From the NCBI GenBank assembly GCA_030180135.1, contig CM058231.1, forward strand, positions 34,227,034 to 34,291,033: DNA of 64,000 bases. Reading direction: 5' to 3'. The DNA comes from Orychophragmus violaceus (taxonomy: Eukaryota > Streptophyta > Magnoliopsida > Brassicales > Brassicaceae). Below the pieces are notes generated by a model, which saw nothing but the letters and a program-made list of their open reading frames with translations, ran no database searches and had not been told where the DNA came from. The position numbers and the translations under genes are program-made. Of this stretch, positions 23,052-34,164 are shown piece by piece (the stretch's first letter is position 1; every line of letters begins with the position of its first letter).

Positions 23052-23537
23052 TTACGACTCTTTTTCGCCTGAGGTTGCGTCCATGCAATCATCTCCGTCG
23101 ACATCGATAGTTACCGCGATCCTTCTTGGCCAGATTAGTGGTGATTGATCTGTTGTGTTAGATCTGACCGCAAGAGAGGTTTGCTTGTTTGCAAGTTGCA
23201 GATGATGTATCATAAGGTTTCTCCTTGAGCAGTAAGGCGTTAAGAAATCGAGTTGCCCATTCTCGGTCGTTCCGAAATATAGGTGCTCCTTTGTCTTCTG
23301 TCTCGAGCCTTTTCGTTTGCTTGGCACACATGCTATCTGCCTTATCCTGATATCGAGTTTTTGCATCAATACGGCTGTCGTTTTCTTTAAATCGGACAGT
23401 GTTACGTCGACTGTCGTTGCATCAGTTGCGGCTGCGTCTGTTGCAGCGTTGGCCGTCATGGTGTTATGTATTGTGGTTGCGAATGCTGCAACATTGATCG
23501 CCACTGGGTGATTTGTTCTGTCTCCGTTTGAGGCCAT
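23052..23537 (-). CDS. Short gag-like ORF of the Tat-related element
   Basis: This ORF of 161 codons starts 50 bases after the primer site, where Tat elements place gag. It opens with an Ala/Thr/Asp-rich N-terminus, followed by a short possible coiled stretch (SDLKKTTAVLMQKLDIRIRQI) and a basic segment (PSKRKGSRQKTKEHLYFG). It lacks the CHCC-type knuckle and the gag core seen in the 1881-3883 gene. Position and N-terminal style suggest a truncated gag; I do not recognise a specific family from sequence alone. It may encode a short Gag N-terminus or may be decayed. Confidence 0.45.
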   Translation of the reverse strand: MASNGDRTNHPVAINVAAFATTIHNTMTANAATDAAATDATTVDVTLSDLKKTTAVLMQKLDIRIRQIACVPSKRKGSRQKTKEHLYFGTTENGQLDFLTPYCSRRNLMIHHLQLANKQTSLAVRSNTTDQSPLIWPRRIAVTIDVDGDDCMDATSGEKES

Positions 23538-23586
23538 ATCTTCGGATCCGTTAGACGGTGGTTTTTAAGTGTAAAAAACTTCTATG

Positions 23587-23604
23587 TCCCTACAGACGGC
23601 GCCA
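23587..23604 (-). other. Primer binding site of the Tat-related element
   Basis: Minus-strand TGGCGCCGTCTGTAGGGA lies three bases after the LTR end. It is close in sequence to the site at 1710-1727, which ties both elements to the same lineage and fixes the orientation of this one. Confidence 0.85.
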
Positions 23605-23607
23605 AAC

Positions 23608-24837
23608 TGTGAGAGTCGAAACTCACACGGTCAAAACTTGTAGAGCAAAACTTTTAGGGAACAGAATCTTTCAAGGATAACCACGAAACTAGCAAACCCG
23701 GAGGACGTTTTATTGATTAGAAGTCGAAAAGGTACAAAGATCGTAAAAGAAAGTAAAGGAATCGGAAAAGAGATGCAAAAGAACTCGAAAATTGGCTAAG
23801 ATAAACTGCTAAGTTCTTAAGTCTAAGTCTATGGTTTTCCGCTCTGCCTTTCTCGTCTCGCTTCTCCCTTCTTTTATAGCTTCGGTTCGTCGGCATTTGA
23901 GAATATTTCTGCAGGATTTGCGGAAATCTTCCTGTTCTTATCTTTTTCTTTTTCTCGCTAAAATGTACATTTTTATCTTGGATTTTCCTTTTTCCAATCT
24001 CTTTCTTTACTTCTTCGTCTTTCCGCGGCTCGACTCGTTTGCCGGATGGGCCGAGATTTGGACGTTCCGAGTCCGTTATCGTATCAACTCACTTATTTGG
24101 TTTAGAGTTTGTCGTATGCTTGGGCCCAAGTTCCCATTTCTTTCAGTCTCGATCCATCAGCCCAAATCATCGGTCCAGGAAGGTATGGGCTGATGTTTCC
24201 GAAGGTGGGTTGCGACAAGTTATGCGTATCGGCAAATATTTGGTTATCCGTTCGGAAAGTTCAGCTCGGAAAACCAGACACGGTTTAGCTTCTAAATCCG
24301 AGATGGTTCAGCTCAAAGGTTCAACTCAGGATTTCCAGAAGGGCAACTCATGATCAAGATCGAGAGGCGATGGCTTTAGATTTGAGCTGGTTCATCTCGG
24401 AAAATCCAAGTTGGTTCATCTCGGAAAATCCAAGCTGGTTTAGCTCGTAATTCAGCTCGGTTTTCTGAGATGGTTTATCTCGGAATTCCGAGCTGGTTCA
24501 GCTCGGTATTCCGAGATGGTTTATCTCGGAATTCTGAGATGGTTCAGCTCGGTTTTCCGAGATGGTTCAGCTCGGTTTTCCGAGATGGTTCAGCTCGTCC
24601 TTTGCTTTGTTTGGATGTTCCGTTAATCCGTAGTTCCTGTCGGAAGATATGTTTGTCCGATTATGACGTCGTCTGTTTTGCCGAAACCATTTCTCCGGTA
24701 AGTCATTTGTTGGCATTTCGTACAACTTTGTCGTTTATACGTGTTCTTGAATGTCTAACTCAAATACTCGTTCATGTCCGACTGCTTGATCCTTTCTTCG
24801 GCTATTGTTTTCGACGAGGAGGTTTTTTACCCCAACA
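23608..24837 (-). repeat. 5' LTR of the Tat-related element
   Basis: The boundary next to the primer site is clear (TGTGAGAG on the plus strand). The other end is placed at ACCCCAACA (minus strand TGTTGGGG), which is a standard Tat LTR start, giving 1230 bp. A minus-strand CTATAAAAG box lies at about 23872-23880. The partner LTR is outside the window, so the outer end rests on the TG...CA rule and is less certain. Confidence 0.7.
24360..24600. repeat. CTCGG...CCGAGATGGTTCAG repeats inside the LTR
   Basis: About ten loose copies of a 25-27-bp unit (GATGGTTCAGCTCGGTTTTC). They share words with the arrays at 1-600 and 20880-21185, so the same repeat family sits in both the LTR and the 3' region. 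Confidence 0.85.
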
Positions 24838-25403
24838 CTCGAGTTTTGATGATTTTCTGATCAAAATCCTTCAAATAATCTAACAATGTCGTGCTAGAAA
24901 GATGGAGCAAAGAAAGCAAGAAGGATGGGATTTTTGACAAGTTTCTTTCATCGATTGTGACCCCATAAGGAAAGAAACCAAATCAATGGGAGCCTCCCAT
25001 ATGGCACGTTTTTTATTCTTTTTTGGGTTGATTCTCTTTAATAAAATCCTTAAAAATATTCTATATAAATGCACTTAAAAATAGACAAGAAATTTTGAAT
25101 TTAAATCGACGAAAACCGACAGATCCTCACCCGATAACATTCTCCGGTACAGGCTCAACACAAAACACTTTTGTAAAAACTTTTTTTTTTGGTTTTTCTT
25201 AATATCAGAGATGAAATAAGATAGAAAGCTATTGGAAAACTATTTTTATGGGTTTTTTTATAAGTTTTTTTTTAATGAAAGGGAAATTGCAAGAGCAAAA
25301 GAAATACAAAAAAAAAAAAAAAGCTATCAAGAACTAAGCAATAAAAGTGAAGTAATCAAACAACCTTGATTGATCCAGGACTTTTAAAGCTCTGATACCA
25401 AAA
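24838..25403 (-). mobile_element. Internal part of a truncated LTR element with tRNA-Met primer site
   Basis: Minus-strand TGGTATCAGAGCTTT at about 25386-25400 is a primer site of the initiator tRNA-Met type, next to the LTR end at 25404. From there the internal leader runs left to 24838, where the Tat-related element has inserted. Only leader is present and no gag is reached, so Copia versus Gypsy cannot be decided. The leader carries poly-T and poly-A runs. Confidence 0.6.
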
Positions 25404-25904
25404 TGATATGAGCTTGGCTAAAAGTCTTGAGCCAAATAAGGGTTGAGTCGTTGGCTAGTCTAAGGACTTCTCCAACTTAGCTCGGATAAGATGGATGGTG
25501 AAGGATGGATCGAGTAGGACCACTATAGGTGTGAAAGCCTGCAGATACTTCTAGGAGCACTCAAGCAATTTGGAACACTCACAAATTGAAATAGAAGAGA
25601 GAGTTTTTGTTTTAACACAAAAATTGATATTTTATTGATCAAAGGTGGAAAAAAAAAGATTACAACTCAAGGCATTATATAGCCAAGTTCATGACTTATT
25701 CTAAAGAAAAAACACATAAATCCTGCAAAGAAAACAAGGAAAAACATAGCAAATCAAAGCAAAACAATAAAATCAAAGAGAGAGTATCTAGGGTGCTAAA
25801 TAAGGCAAGTTTGATCTCTTGTCATTCAAACTTCATTCTTTAAGTTCTTGAGATCCTTTAGCTGCTTCAGAGTCTTCTTAGGATCCTTATTGGACTACAG
25901 AACA
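25404..25904 (-). repeat. LTR (about 500 bp) of the truncated element
   Basis: On the minus strand it begins TGTTCTGTAG and ends CTCATATCA before the primer site. It contains a CTATATAATG box near 25675 and an AATAAAAT polyadenylation signal near 25635, in the order expected for U3-R-U5. The left-hand partner is not in the window. The outer boundary is set where the LINE ORF1 frame stops making sense. Confidence 0.6.
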
Positions 25905-27670
25905 CATGCTTAGGTGGACTTCATCTTTGGGAAATAATAGGGCCCATTTGACTTTATCGGTTATGAGAGGGTCCACCGGACATGTCTTCACTGTTCGGCT
26001 TGTATCTGGAGTTTTATAACTGATCTCCGGGAGTTCTTTGGTGGCCTGGAAATTAGATTCATAGAGATTAAATTTGATGTGTGGATCATCTCCTGGGTCG
26101 TCCTGAGTCGTTATGGAGACTTGATTAAATATGGCTTTCAGTTGGGAGCTCTCGGATGGAGTTATGCGGATGGCTTCAAATTGATCAAGTGGGATCAGTC
26201 CTTGATGTTCCAGCTGCTCCAGGAAGATGTTGAACTTTTTCTCTATGCATTTTCTCCTGCTCCTGGTCACTGGTCCACTTGGCATATTAGGAGCTTGAAT
26301 GGTTTGGCTTGGTGGCTCGATGTCCTCATCACTCCTCCTTTTACTTACTGTAGTTTCCGGATTATCTTTACTGGAGGGTCCTGATCCAATTCTGTTAAAG
26401 ACTCCTCCCCCTTTCCTTACAAGTTCCTCGGTTAAGCTCTTTTTTTGTTTATCTGATCCTTCATTTGGTGATCTGAGGCGTTGAAAAAATGAGGGAGTAA
26501 AAGGATTCCTTCCTTGAACTGTGCCAGCATCCGTTGATTTAGATGAGTCTTTATCTGGAGTTTTCGTCCTTCTCTGGGTAGATTGGACAGATTCTCCATG
26601 GCTGGCTGAGCTTCCTCCTTTTGAGCACTTGGTACCTTGGATTGTTTCCTTCCTTCTCCAGATTTGTCGACGAGAAGGTTCAGCTTTTGATTGGTTGATA
26701 GGTTTAGATAGGCTATCCTTCATACTTTTCCTTTTCTGTGCCATGTATCGATTTCCTTTCTGCTTTGGTGGCTTAGGCATTGACATGTCTTCTGCACTAC
26801 TTGGGTCTTGATAATCAATTCTTATTCCTTTCCCTTTGTTGCTGGAATCTAATATCTTCCTGCTCTCCTCTTCTCTTCTCCTTGCTTCATATCCGGAATC
26901 GTCTTCCACTTCTACTTGAAAGTGGCATTTAGTTTGATCATGGGTAAGTCTTTTGCACACGAAACATATCTTAATAAGCTTTTCAAATTCGAGTTCAATT
27001 TGAATCCACTCTCGTGTTTTGAAGCAAGCTATTCTTCTGAATTGCAGGGGATCGTCTGCTCTGATCCAGGCGTGGGCTCTGACATATGCTAATGAATCTG
27101 AGTTTTTGGCATGGAGTTCAACAGCATCCACCTTTCCAAGAGGAGAAATGAGGCTTTCGATAGTTTGCTTCTTGAGAAGATGAATGGGTAGACCCCTGAT
27201 CCTTATTCAGAATGGAATGAGATTCGCAAAATCTGGCTTAGGGTTTGGAACCCATTGGTCCATAGCCACAAACCAGCCGTTCACAAACCATGGACCTTTA
27301 GCCAGAACTTGCTTAAGGTCTTTTTCACACTAAAAGATGAACTGAGCTTCACGCTGTCCAATGCCTCGTCCTTTAACCTTTTCTTCCAGGCCCCAAATCA
27401 GCGGTAGGGCTTTGACTAATCCTCCCACCTTATGAACTGACGGGTTAAGGAAACGAACGATGATGCTTTGAGCATTTTCTTATATTAGGTCATCAATCTC
27501 CAGATCTGGCATTTCAACTTGTTCTCCTTCCTCCAGAAGATTTCTCTCTCTGAGCTCGTCCATGAGGGAAGGTTCCTTCTTTCTCTTTGAACGAAGCATA
27601 TCTCGTGAAGCTTCAGAGATCTTCACTCGCTTAACCGACTTCAGGGTATCCGATCTAGAAATACAGTAGT
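25905..27670 (-). pseudogene. LINE (L1-type) ORF1 with CCHC zinc knuckle, broken
   Basis: A single minus-strand frame runs from about 27670 to 25905 once three stops are read through. The N-terminal part has the DUF4283-type layout of plant LINE ORF1 (IIVRFLNPSVHKVGG, GPWFVNGWFVAMDQW, IRGLPIHLL). The knuckle CFVCKRLTHDQTKC (CX2CX4HX4C) follows, then a basic Ser/Lys-rich tail. Stops replace codons near 27480, 27330 and 27208. The frame ends where the LTR at 25904 begins, and no ORF2 (endonuclease and reverse transcriptase) is seen. ORF1 would bind the LINE RNA. Confidence 0.75.
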
Positions 27671-29582
27671 CACAGTGACTAAATGAGAGGCAAAGAATCA
27701 GAAAGCCGAATGATTTTTAGGGATTCAGATCTGAGTTTTGATGAGGCGGTGCTATGAAGTTTGGAACAAGAGAAAACCCTAGCCATTTTTATCTCTCTGT
27801 TTTTCTTTCTTTCCTTTTTTATATGAGCCTTTTTAATGATCCATTTTAATTATATTATTTCTCATCACCATTCATTTAAAATATATATGTTTATAATGTT
27901 TAACTAAAGTTAATTAATTTGTATTACTTTAAAATATTTAAAATATAAATATAAATAATTTAAATTAAAACTGTTTAAATATATATATTATATATTTTGT
28001 ATATTTGTGTAACTTAATCATTACCTATTAATTAATGAAGATGGTTAAATCTTAATACAACTGAAAATACCAAATTATAATACTAAAACTAAAATAATAT
28101 GATTAAAAAATTTGAAATTGAAAAATAGAATAAAAACCATAAAAATGAGTAACTGAATGGATAATTATTAATAGCACACAAAAATGTGATAAAATTAGAT
28201 GAAAATGAGTTAATAGAAACATATAAATTATACTAAATATAAAAACAAATATACAAAGTCATTTGGATTATGTAGAAAAACACTCAAAATCATATACAAA
28301 ATATAAAAAATTAAAAGCATAAAAAGAAATATAATTAATGAAATTACTTACAATACTCAAAAACGAAAATTAAAAATATATTGTAATATTAAGATTGATA
28401 TTAATAAAATAAGTAAATATTATTAAAATGATGTATATATGAAAGACTAGTTTATAAATGAAAAAATTTAATTGCAAAATAGAATTGAAAAATAGTTGGT
28501 TCTATATTTGGAATCAAAAATGATATTATATCATTTTGTAATTGAAAATGCAATAGGACTGGAGTAGATTTTATTCCAAAATGAAATTTGACACTAAATT
28601 TGGAATGAGATTAATTATAAAATTTACAAATTGACTCTATTTATTTTATTTTTATTTTTTATAAATTATGAAATAATTTTACTTAATAATTTTTTATGAA
28701 CAAGAAAATAGTATTAAAAATAATAATTTTTTATTTTATAATGTTTAAAAATAATTATAATTGTTGCTGAAAAATATAAATATATATATATTTATATAAT
28801 AATAATTATCATATTCATAAAAATTTAAAAATCAAAAGATTTAATATTTAAATGGATCAATTTGTAAATAAAAATGAGGTACACCAAATATAGAGTAATC
28901 TCATCCATTACTCTATTTTGGAGTGGGAAATAAAGTGGGTTGAAGAGTATTTTATTCCAAATCATTCATATGGTTGTGCTACAAGATCCGAATATATTAA
29001 AAACGCCTTTTACGTCTCATTCGTAAGTAAATATGCTTGTGTTTCAAATTTATAACAACTAGGATCCGACACGTACTGAGCGTGCGGGTTTTTTTCATTT
29101 TGATTCACATTAAAGAATTGTTTGATTTTTTTATTTATGTTAAACGATTTTTTTGTTTTAATATATGGTAGTAAAATAATTATTTTTTTATTTATATTAT
29201 AGATGTTAAAAAGAGATGTTTTTTTATTTCTGAGTTTGTTTTTTAATTAGCTTTGGACAACATTTTATTTTGTTTTATTCGTTTTTAAATCATTTATAAT
29301 TGATTATGTTTACTCCCAATTGTTGTTTCTAATTAAAATAAATATTAAACATAATGAGCGTGGAGTATTAGTTTGATGGTTCTTTTCTATTTGTTTTTGA
29401 TCGATTTTTTATTCGAGATCTTTATATTTGTTTATATTACCATGATATATTTTAATTATTTATGTTTTCTAGAGCAAAGAGGTTTTAAATAGTTTTTGGA
29501 TCTACGTAGTAATCTTTTTTAGATTATATAGTGTGGACATTTATCTGTAATATATGATGGTTAGTATATTCTAAAACTATTG
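27671..29582. other. AT-rich region without recognisable genes
   Basis: The first 150 bp are the LINE 5' leader. The rest is highly AT-rich. At 28490-28980 there are several words such as TCTATATTTGGAAT and TACTCTATTTTGGAGT that look like remains of a small repeat, but I could not define ends. At about 29050-29080 a short GC-rich stretch could be a hairpin. No coding sequence is evident. Confidence 0.5.
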
Positions 29583-30842
29583 TTTTAAATCTATATTAAA
29601 TATTGACACTAAAAAATCTGGAATTTCCATATATAATTGAAAGAGTATATCTATGTTTCTAAATTGAAAAAAGAAACGAAAATGTTTCTAAAAATATGAA
29701 TTTTTTTTTATCGTCTGGAAGACTATTACAATCATAATTTATATTTGATCTAATCCTAACACTAAGAATCTTTCGATCTAACGAAATCAACTACCTGCAG
29801 CACCTACGATTATGATGAACATCTCCATGGTTCAGCTCTCCAAATCTCCAAATCAACACTCGGATCTATGACGAACGGCTTCACATGTACCACACCTATG
29901 ATGGACAGCTCTCTCGCAACACATGAGACCACAACGGTTGGTTTTTCCTGTAATCTTGAACCTTCTACAAGCTTGCATCCATTAATCTGGCTAAACTGCA
30001 TTCTCTGGGAATCGAACCCCAAACCTGGTGTAAAAGCCTTTAAACCCTTGACCATTGGGCCAAGGGGCTTCCACTCTAAAAATATGAATAGAGATCCATT
30101 TATATTTAATATTTTCAACATATATTTAATCACAGATTAATTCAGTAGAAATAACGATAACCACAAACTCTAAATATAACTAATAATATTAATTTTATAT
30201 GTTCATAAATATTATTTTAAAAATAATAAATAGGGTTGATATGAAAGTTCCATAAATAAAATAATTTTTGTTTTCTATAATTTTGATGTTGTTATGATTT
30301 AAAAAATATAGTAGAATATTAAAAAAAAATTGTGATTTATTAAAATTAAATGTATTTCAAAATTATCTTTTCTGTTGAGATTAAAATTAGAAAATGGGAT
30401 ATTTATGGGATTTTAAAATCAAGATATATCATTCCCATAATTTAAGAATAAAATTTATTAAAATTAAATGTCATTCAAATTTGCTTTGAATCAATATGAA
30501 TATACGTAAAAACAAAAAAATTGAGTTACCTAGTAAAAATCACATTCAAATAACTTGTCTTTGAAAACAATTTTTTTCAAACTCGAACTAATAAAATCCA
30601 AAAAGATATTGTGCATTTTTAAGAAAGAAAATAGTCAAATGAATTAAAATGAATATTCATCAAGATTGTAACAAAATATTCACCAAAATTGCAGATTTCT
30701 GTTTTCTAAAATATAGGTTACGAAGATAAATATATATGGTAAGTTGGTTGACAAAATGAATTAAAAAAAAACAAAATGGTAGGATTAAAAAACCCAACTA
30801 ATCCGACGGGTAATATTAAATCTACGAAATGAACGATCAAGA
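29583..30842. repeat. Segmental duplication, copy 1 (with SINE)
   Basis: The stretch 29583-30555, without the SINE, matches 30843-31437. The stretch 30556-30842 matches 33116-33390. Identity is clear over long runs by eye, with scattered substitutions and small gaps. The copies lie head to tail and both end near CGGGTAATATTA...GAACGATCAAGATT. Confidence 0.85.
29701..30074 (-). mobile_element. tRNA-derived SINE with 14-bp target duplication
   Basis: On the minus strand a polymerase III A box (TTGGCCCAATGGTC, about 30050-30063) and B box (GGTTCGATTCC, about 30007-30017) lie about 35 bases apart, as in tRNA-derived SINEs. The body is about 374 bp and ends in an A-run (T9 on the plus strand at 29701). 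The bases TCTAAAAATATGAA occur directly before and after it (29687-29700 and 30075-30088). The matching place in the second segmental copy (30947-30960) has this word once and no SINE. It encodes no protein and would have used LINE enzymes to move. Confidence 0.9.
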
Positions 30843-31999
30843 TTTTAAATCTTTATTAAATATTGGCACTAAAAAATCTGCAATTTCCATATATAATTGA
30901 AAGAGTATATCTATGTTTCTAAATTGAAAAAAGTACGAAAAATGTTTCTAAAAATATGAATAGAGATGCAAGTATATTTAATATTTTTCAACATATATTT
31001 AATCACGGATTAATTCAGTAGAAATAAAGATAATCACAATCTATAAATATAACTAATAATATTAATTTTAGATTTTCATAAAATATTATCTTAACAATAA
31101 TAAATAGGGTTGATATGAAAATTTCATAAATAAAATAATTTTTGTTTTCTATAATTTTGATATTGTATTATTTTAAAAATATAGTAGAATATTAAAGAAT
31201 TATGATTTATTAAAATTAAATGTAATTCAAAATTATCTTTTCTGTTGAGCTTAAAATTAGGAAATGAGATATTTATGAAATTTTAAAATCGAGATATATC
31301 ATTCCATAATTTAAGAATAAAATTTATTAAAATTAAATGTCATTCAAATTTGATTTGAATCAATATAATATACATAAAAAAAAATTGAGTTATCTAGTAA
31401 AAAACACATTCAAATAACTTGTCTTTGAATCTAGTAAAAATTCTTCGTATAGTCACATATCAACAAAAAATTATGTGGCTAACCACAAAAATACTTATAT
31501 AATTCCGATAAAAATTAGCCACAATACTTTATTTATGGAAAATATTAAAAATTTTATGGTTATTTTGATTTACGTAATTTTTTACGGCTATTTGAAAAAA
31601 AAATGAGAGAAAATGTTTGGCTCGTCCATATGTATACAAATATTATAGTGGTATGAAATTAATAACTAAGTTTCTTATTATAAAAGAGTACCTTTGATAT
31701 AACAATAATAATGTGTTTGGTCTAGTAACTTTGATATAACAATAATAATGTGTTTGGTTATAGTAACCATGAGGTACATTATATTACATCATCTTCCCCA
31801 TTAACGTTAGCTCAGCTTTTTGGTTACATAGATCTTAATTTCATCTTTTAGAGTTCTATTATAAGATTAACTCCTTATTATTGATGCATATCTCGTTTTA
31901 AATTTTAAACCAACTAATTGGAAATTATAAGTAAATAAATGTCATGTTATGTAACATGTTAGTAAGAACTAAAGTTATATTTGCAATTATATTTTAGAG

Positions 32000-32271
32000 C
32001 ACAGAGACAAACCTTTATCTTTTTGTTAAGCAATATGAATTATATCGTATTTGATTTTGGATATAGTAAAACAGCATCAACATCTGCTCAAACTATTAGG
32101 CTAAATATAAATGTTATAATCCCCCCCACAGAGACAAACCTTTATCTTTTTGTTAAGCAATATGAATTATATCGTATTTGATTTTGGATATAGTAAAACA
32201 GCATCAACATCTGCTCAAACTATTAGGCTAAATATATTTGTCAAAATATATAAATGTTATAATCCCACCCC
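32000..32271. repeat. 127-bp tandem duplication with terminal C-runs
   Basis: The block starting CACAGAGACAAACC at 32000 starts again at 32127 almost unchanged. Each copy ends in AAATGTTATAATCCC followed by a run of C (7 in the first, about 14 in the second). The second copy has a short extra segment before that end. Confidence 0.9.
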
Positions 32272-32723
32272 CCCCCCCCCCAAACAAAATAAGAAATAGC
32301 TAGATATGTATCGAACCGGTGCAGTGGACTTATGGAAACATTTTATTGAGTGGGAGATTAAGACAGCACATGTACGATCAATGTCTAGTAAAAATGAATA
32401 TGAATATCTTTTTATTGTTATAATTTTCCTGAGAAAATCCTGCCAATTCATCATGTTAGTACCGAAACAGAATTAAAAACAAAAAAACATAGAAATAGAT
32501 ATTAAATCGTTAAAAGAATAAAGTAATAGAAATATAACAGATCATTTGAGAATAAAGTAATAGAAATGATAACAGATCATTTGATAAATCTGGAAGAAGA
32601 CTGCCATAGCCAATGAGAAAACAAAAATAGTGAGAAAACATCTTCAAAATCGATTATTTACCACAAAATCAATGTCGACAACACTTATTCGGACTATAGG
32701 CTCATTAGGAAGACCGGGACTTG

Positions 32724-32840
32724 TGATGTGAACTAACAACGTCTTGGCAACAACCATCATTCGGACTTTTAGATCTCAACTATAAATTCACACTCTTTTC
32801 TATAGAAATTCTCAGACGTTTGTTAGTTCACCTCACATCA
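32724..32840. repeat. Inverted repeat with about 20-bp arms
   Basis: TGATGTGAACTAACAACGTC at about 32724-32743 is matched in reverse complement by 32814-32840, with a small insertion. The loop is about 70 bases. It could be a hairpin or a remnant of a small transposon. Confidence 0.6.
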
Positions 32841-33390
32841 TTAAACTTTAGCATCTTCTTTCATGAGACCAAACGAACAAAACAGAATTAAAAAAACCAA
32901 AAACATAGAATCCTTTCAAAATCCATAAGAAGAAGAAGAAAGTAATAGAAATGACAACGGATCATTTGACCAAAACTTTGATGATCCGGAAAAAAACTTC
33001 CATGACCAATAAAAAAAATCTTAAAATATGAAAGATGCAAACGATTGTGTTTCTATGCCACCCAAGCTCTTTTTATATAGGATTTCGCAAATTTCTCTTG
33101 AAAATTTGGTATATACCATATAATTTTTTTTAAACTCGAAATAATAAGATATTTATAAAGATATTGTGCATGTTTAGGAAACAAATTAATTAAATGAATT
33201 AAAATCGATATTCATCAAGATGCTAAATAATATTCGCTAAAATTGTAGATTTTTGTTTCTTAAAATATAGGCTACAAAAATAAATAAATATTTTAACTCG
33301 GTTGACAAAAGAATTAAAATAAATAAATAAATGGTATGATTAAGAAACCCAACTAATCCAACGGGTAATATTAGATCTACGAATGAACGA

Positions 33391-34164
33391 TCAAGATTTA
33401 AAAACAGGATCCGCGTGTATATCCGTTTCCAAATCCGGATCCGTCCAATATTCCATGCGTGACAAAATATCTAAAAATTCCAGATTTTACCCTTAATAAA
33501 AAAAACACTTCTAACGACTCCAAGGACAATTTTCGGGAATACAACATTTTTGTACCAAAAACGATTTCATTTGATATAATATAGATAAATTGCAGGCTAT
33601 TAATCTATTGACTAGAGATCATACATAATGAATTAAATATGCAAAATATAATACTATTTCTTTATAAAAAAAAATAAGATCGCAAAAAGGCAAGTGGCAA
33701 GGTAATGAAAAGATAGATAAACGACTAAAGTGACTGTACGATTTCTTTTGATGCATGTAGTAATGCTCATTTAATTTATGTAGTCCATTTATAAGAAAAA
33801 ATATATTTATAAACGAGTATTAAAACTACACGATTAAAGTCGCTAACCAGTTTTTTGGTAAACAACTTAAAACAAATTAAAGCGTGTCAAGAAGATTTCT
33901 TTAGTGTATTTGAGAAATAAAGAGTTTAAATCTCTACAACCTTAATTTAGATGACAAAGGTTATTTCCTAACATGGCATTTGTACAACCTTAATTTTGTC
34001 TATTAAAAAGTGGCGATACACTTCAAAACAAAAGTTAGAAACCTAACCAAGTTCACACACAAAACATCCAAAAGAACATAAAAGAAAAGTCGGGAGAGAG
34101 GAGATGAAAAGACATCGATACAGCTATATTTACATAGATCGCCGCTTATAAGCCGAAACCATCA
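33391..34164. other. AT-rich intergenic region downstream of the TEL-like gene
   Basis: No coding sequence or repeat was recognised. The 3' untranslated region of the minus-strand gene must lie in the right part of this stretch, but I could not place its polyadenylation site. Confidence 0.4.

Larger units (their letters stand above)
20333..24837 (-). mobile_element. Older Tat-related, apparently gag-only LTR element (right part)
   Basis: Read on the minus strand, the order is 5' LTR (24837-23608), TGGCGCC primer site (23604-23587), a short gag-like ORF (23537-23052), then non-coding sequence and long tandem arrays down to 20333. There the 1170-20332 element interrupts it; it continues at 1164 and leaves the window. 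No protease, reverse transcriptase or integrase homology is visible on either side. It therefore looks like a non-autonomous relative that would need enzymes from an intact Tat element. The missing left end means a pol region outside the window cannot be excluded. Confidence 0.7.
31440..33115. other. Extra segment in duplication copy 2
   Basis: About 1.68 kb is present only in the second copy, so it was either inserted there or lost from the first. I found no terminal inverted repeats, LTRs or coding domain. It contains a 127-bp tandem duplication (32000-32271), a C-run, an inverted repeat (32724-32840) and two related stretches near 32466-32640 and 32884-33010. Confidence 0.5.
30843..33390. 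repeat. Segmental duplication, copy 2 (SINE-free, with 1.7 kb extra)
   Basis: This repeats copy 1 from 30843 to 31437 and resumes from about 33116 to 33390. The intervening 31440-33115 has no match in copy 1. It shows the uninterrupted pre-insertion site of the SINE at 30947-30965. Confidence 0.8.

Noticed and set aside
26079..26811. Plus-strand ORFs across the LINE region
   Set aside because: They are antisense shadows of the LINE ORF1 zinc-knuckle frame.
29040..29080. Helitron-like terminus (GC-rich hairpin near an AT-rich flank)
   Set aside because: No CTRR end, no TC start and no AT target site could be defined from one copy.
29990..30074. Possible tRNA gene
   Set aside because: A and B boxes are present, but there is no cloverleaf context; the 14-bp duplication and A-tail show a tRNA-derived SINE.
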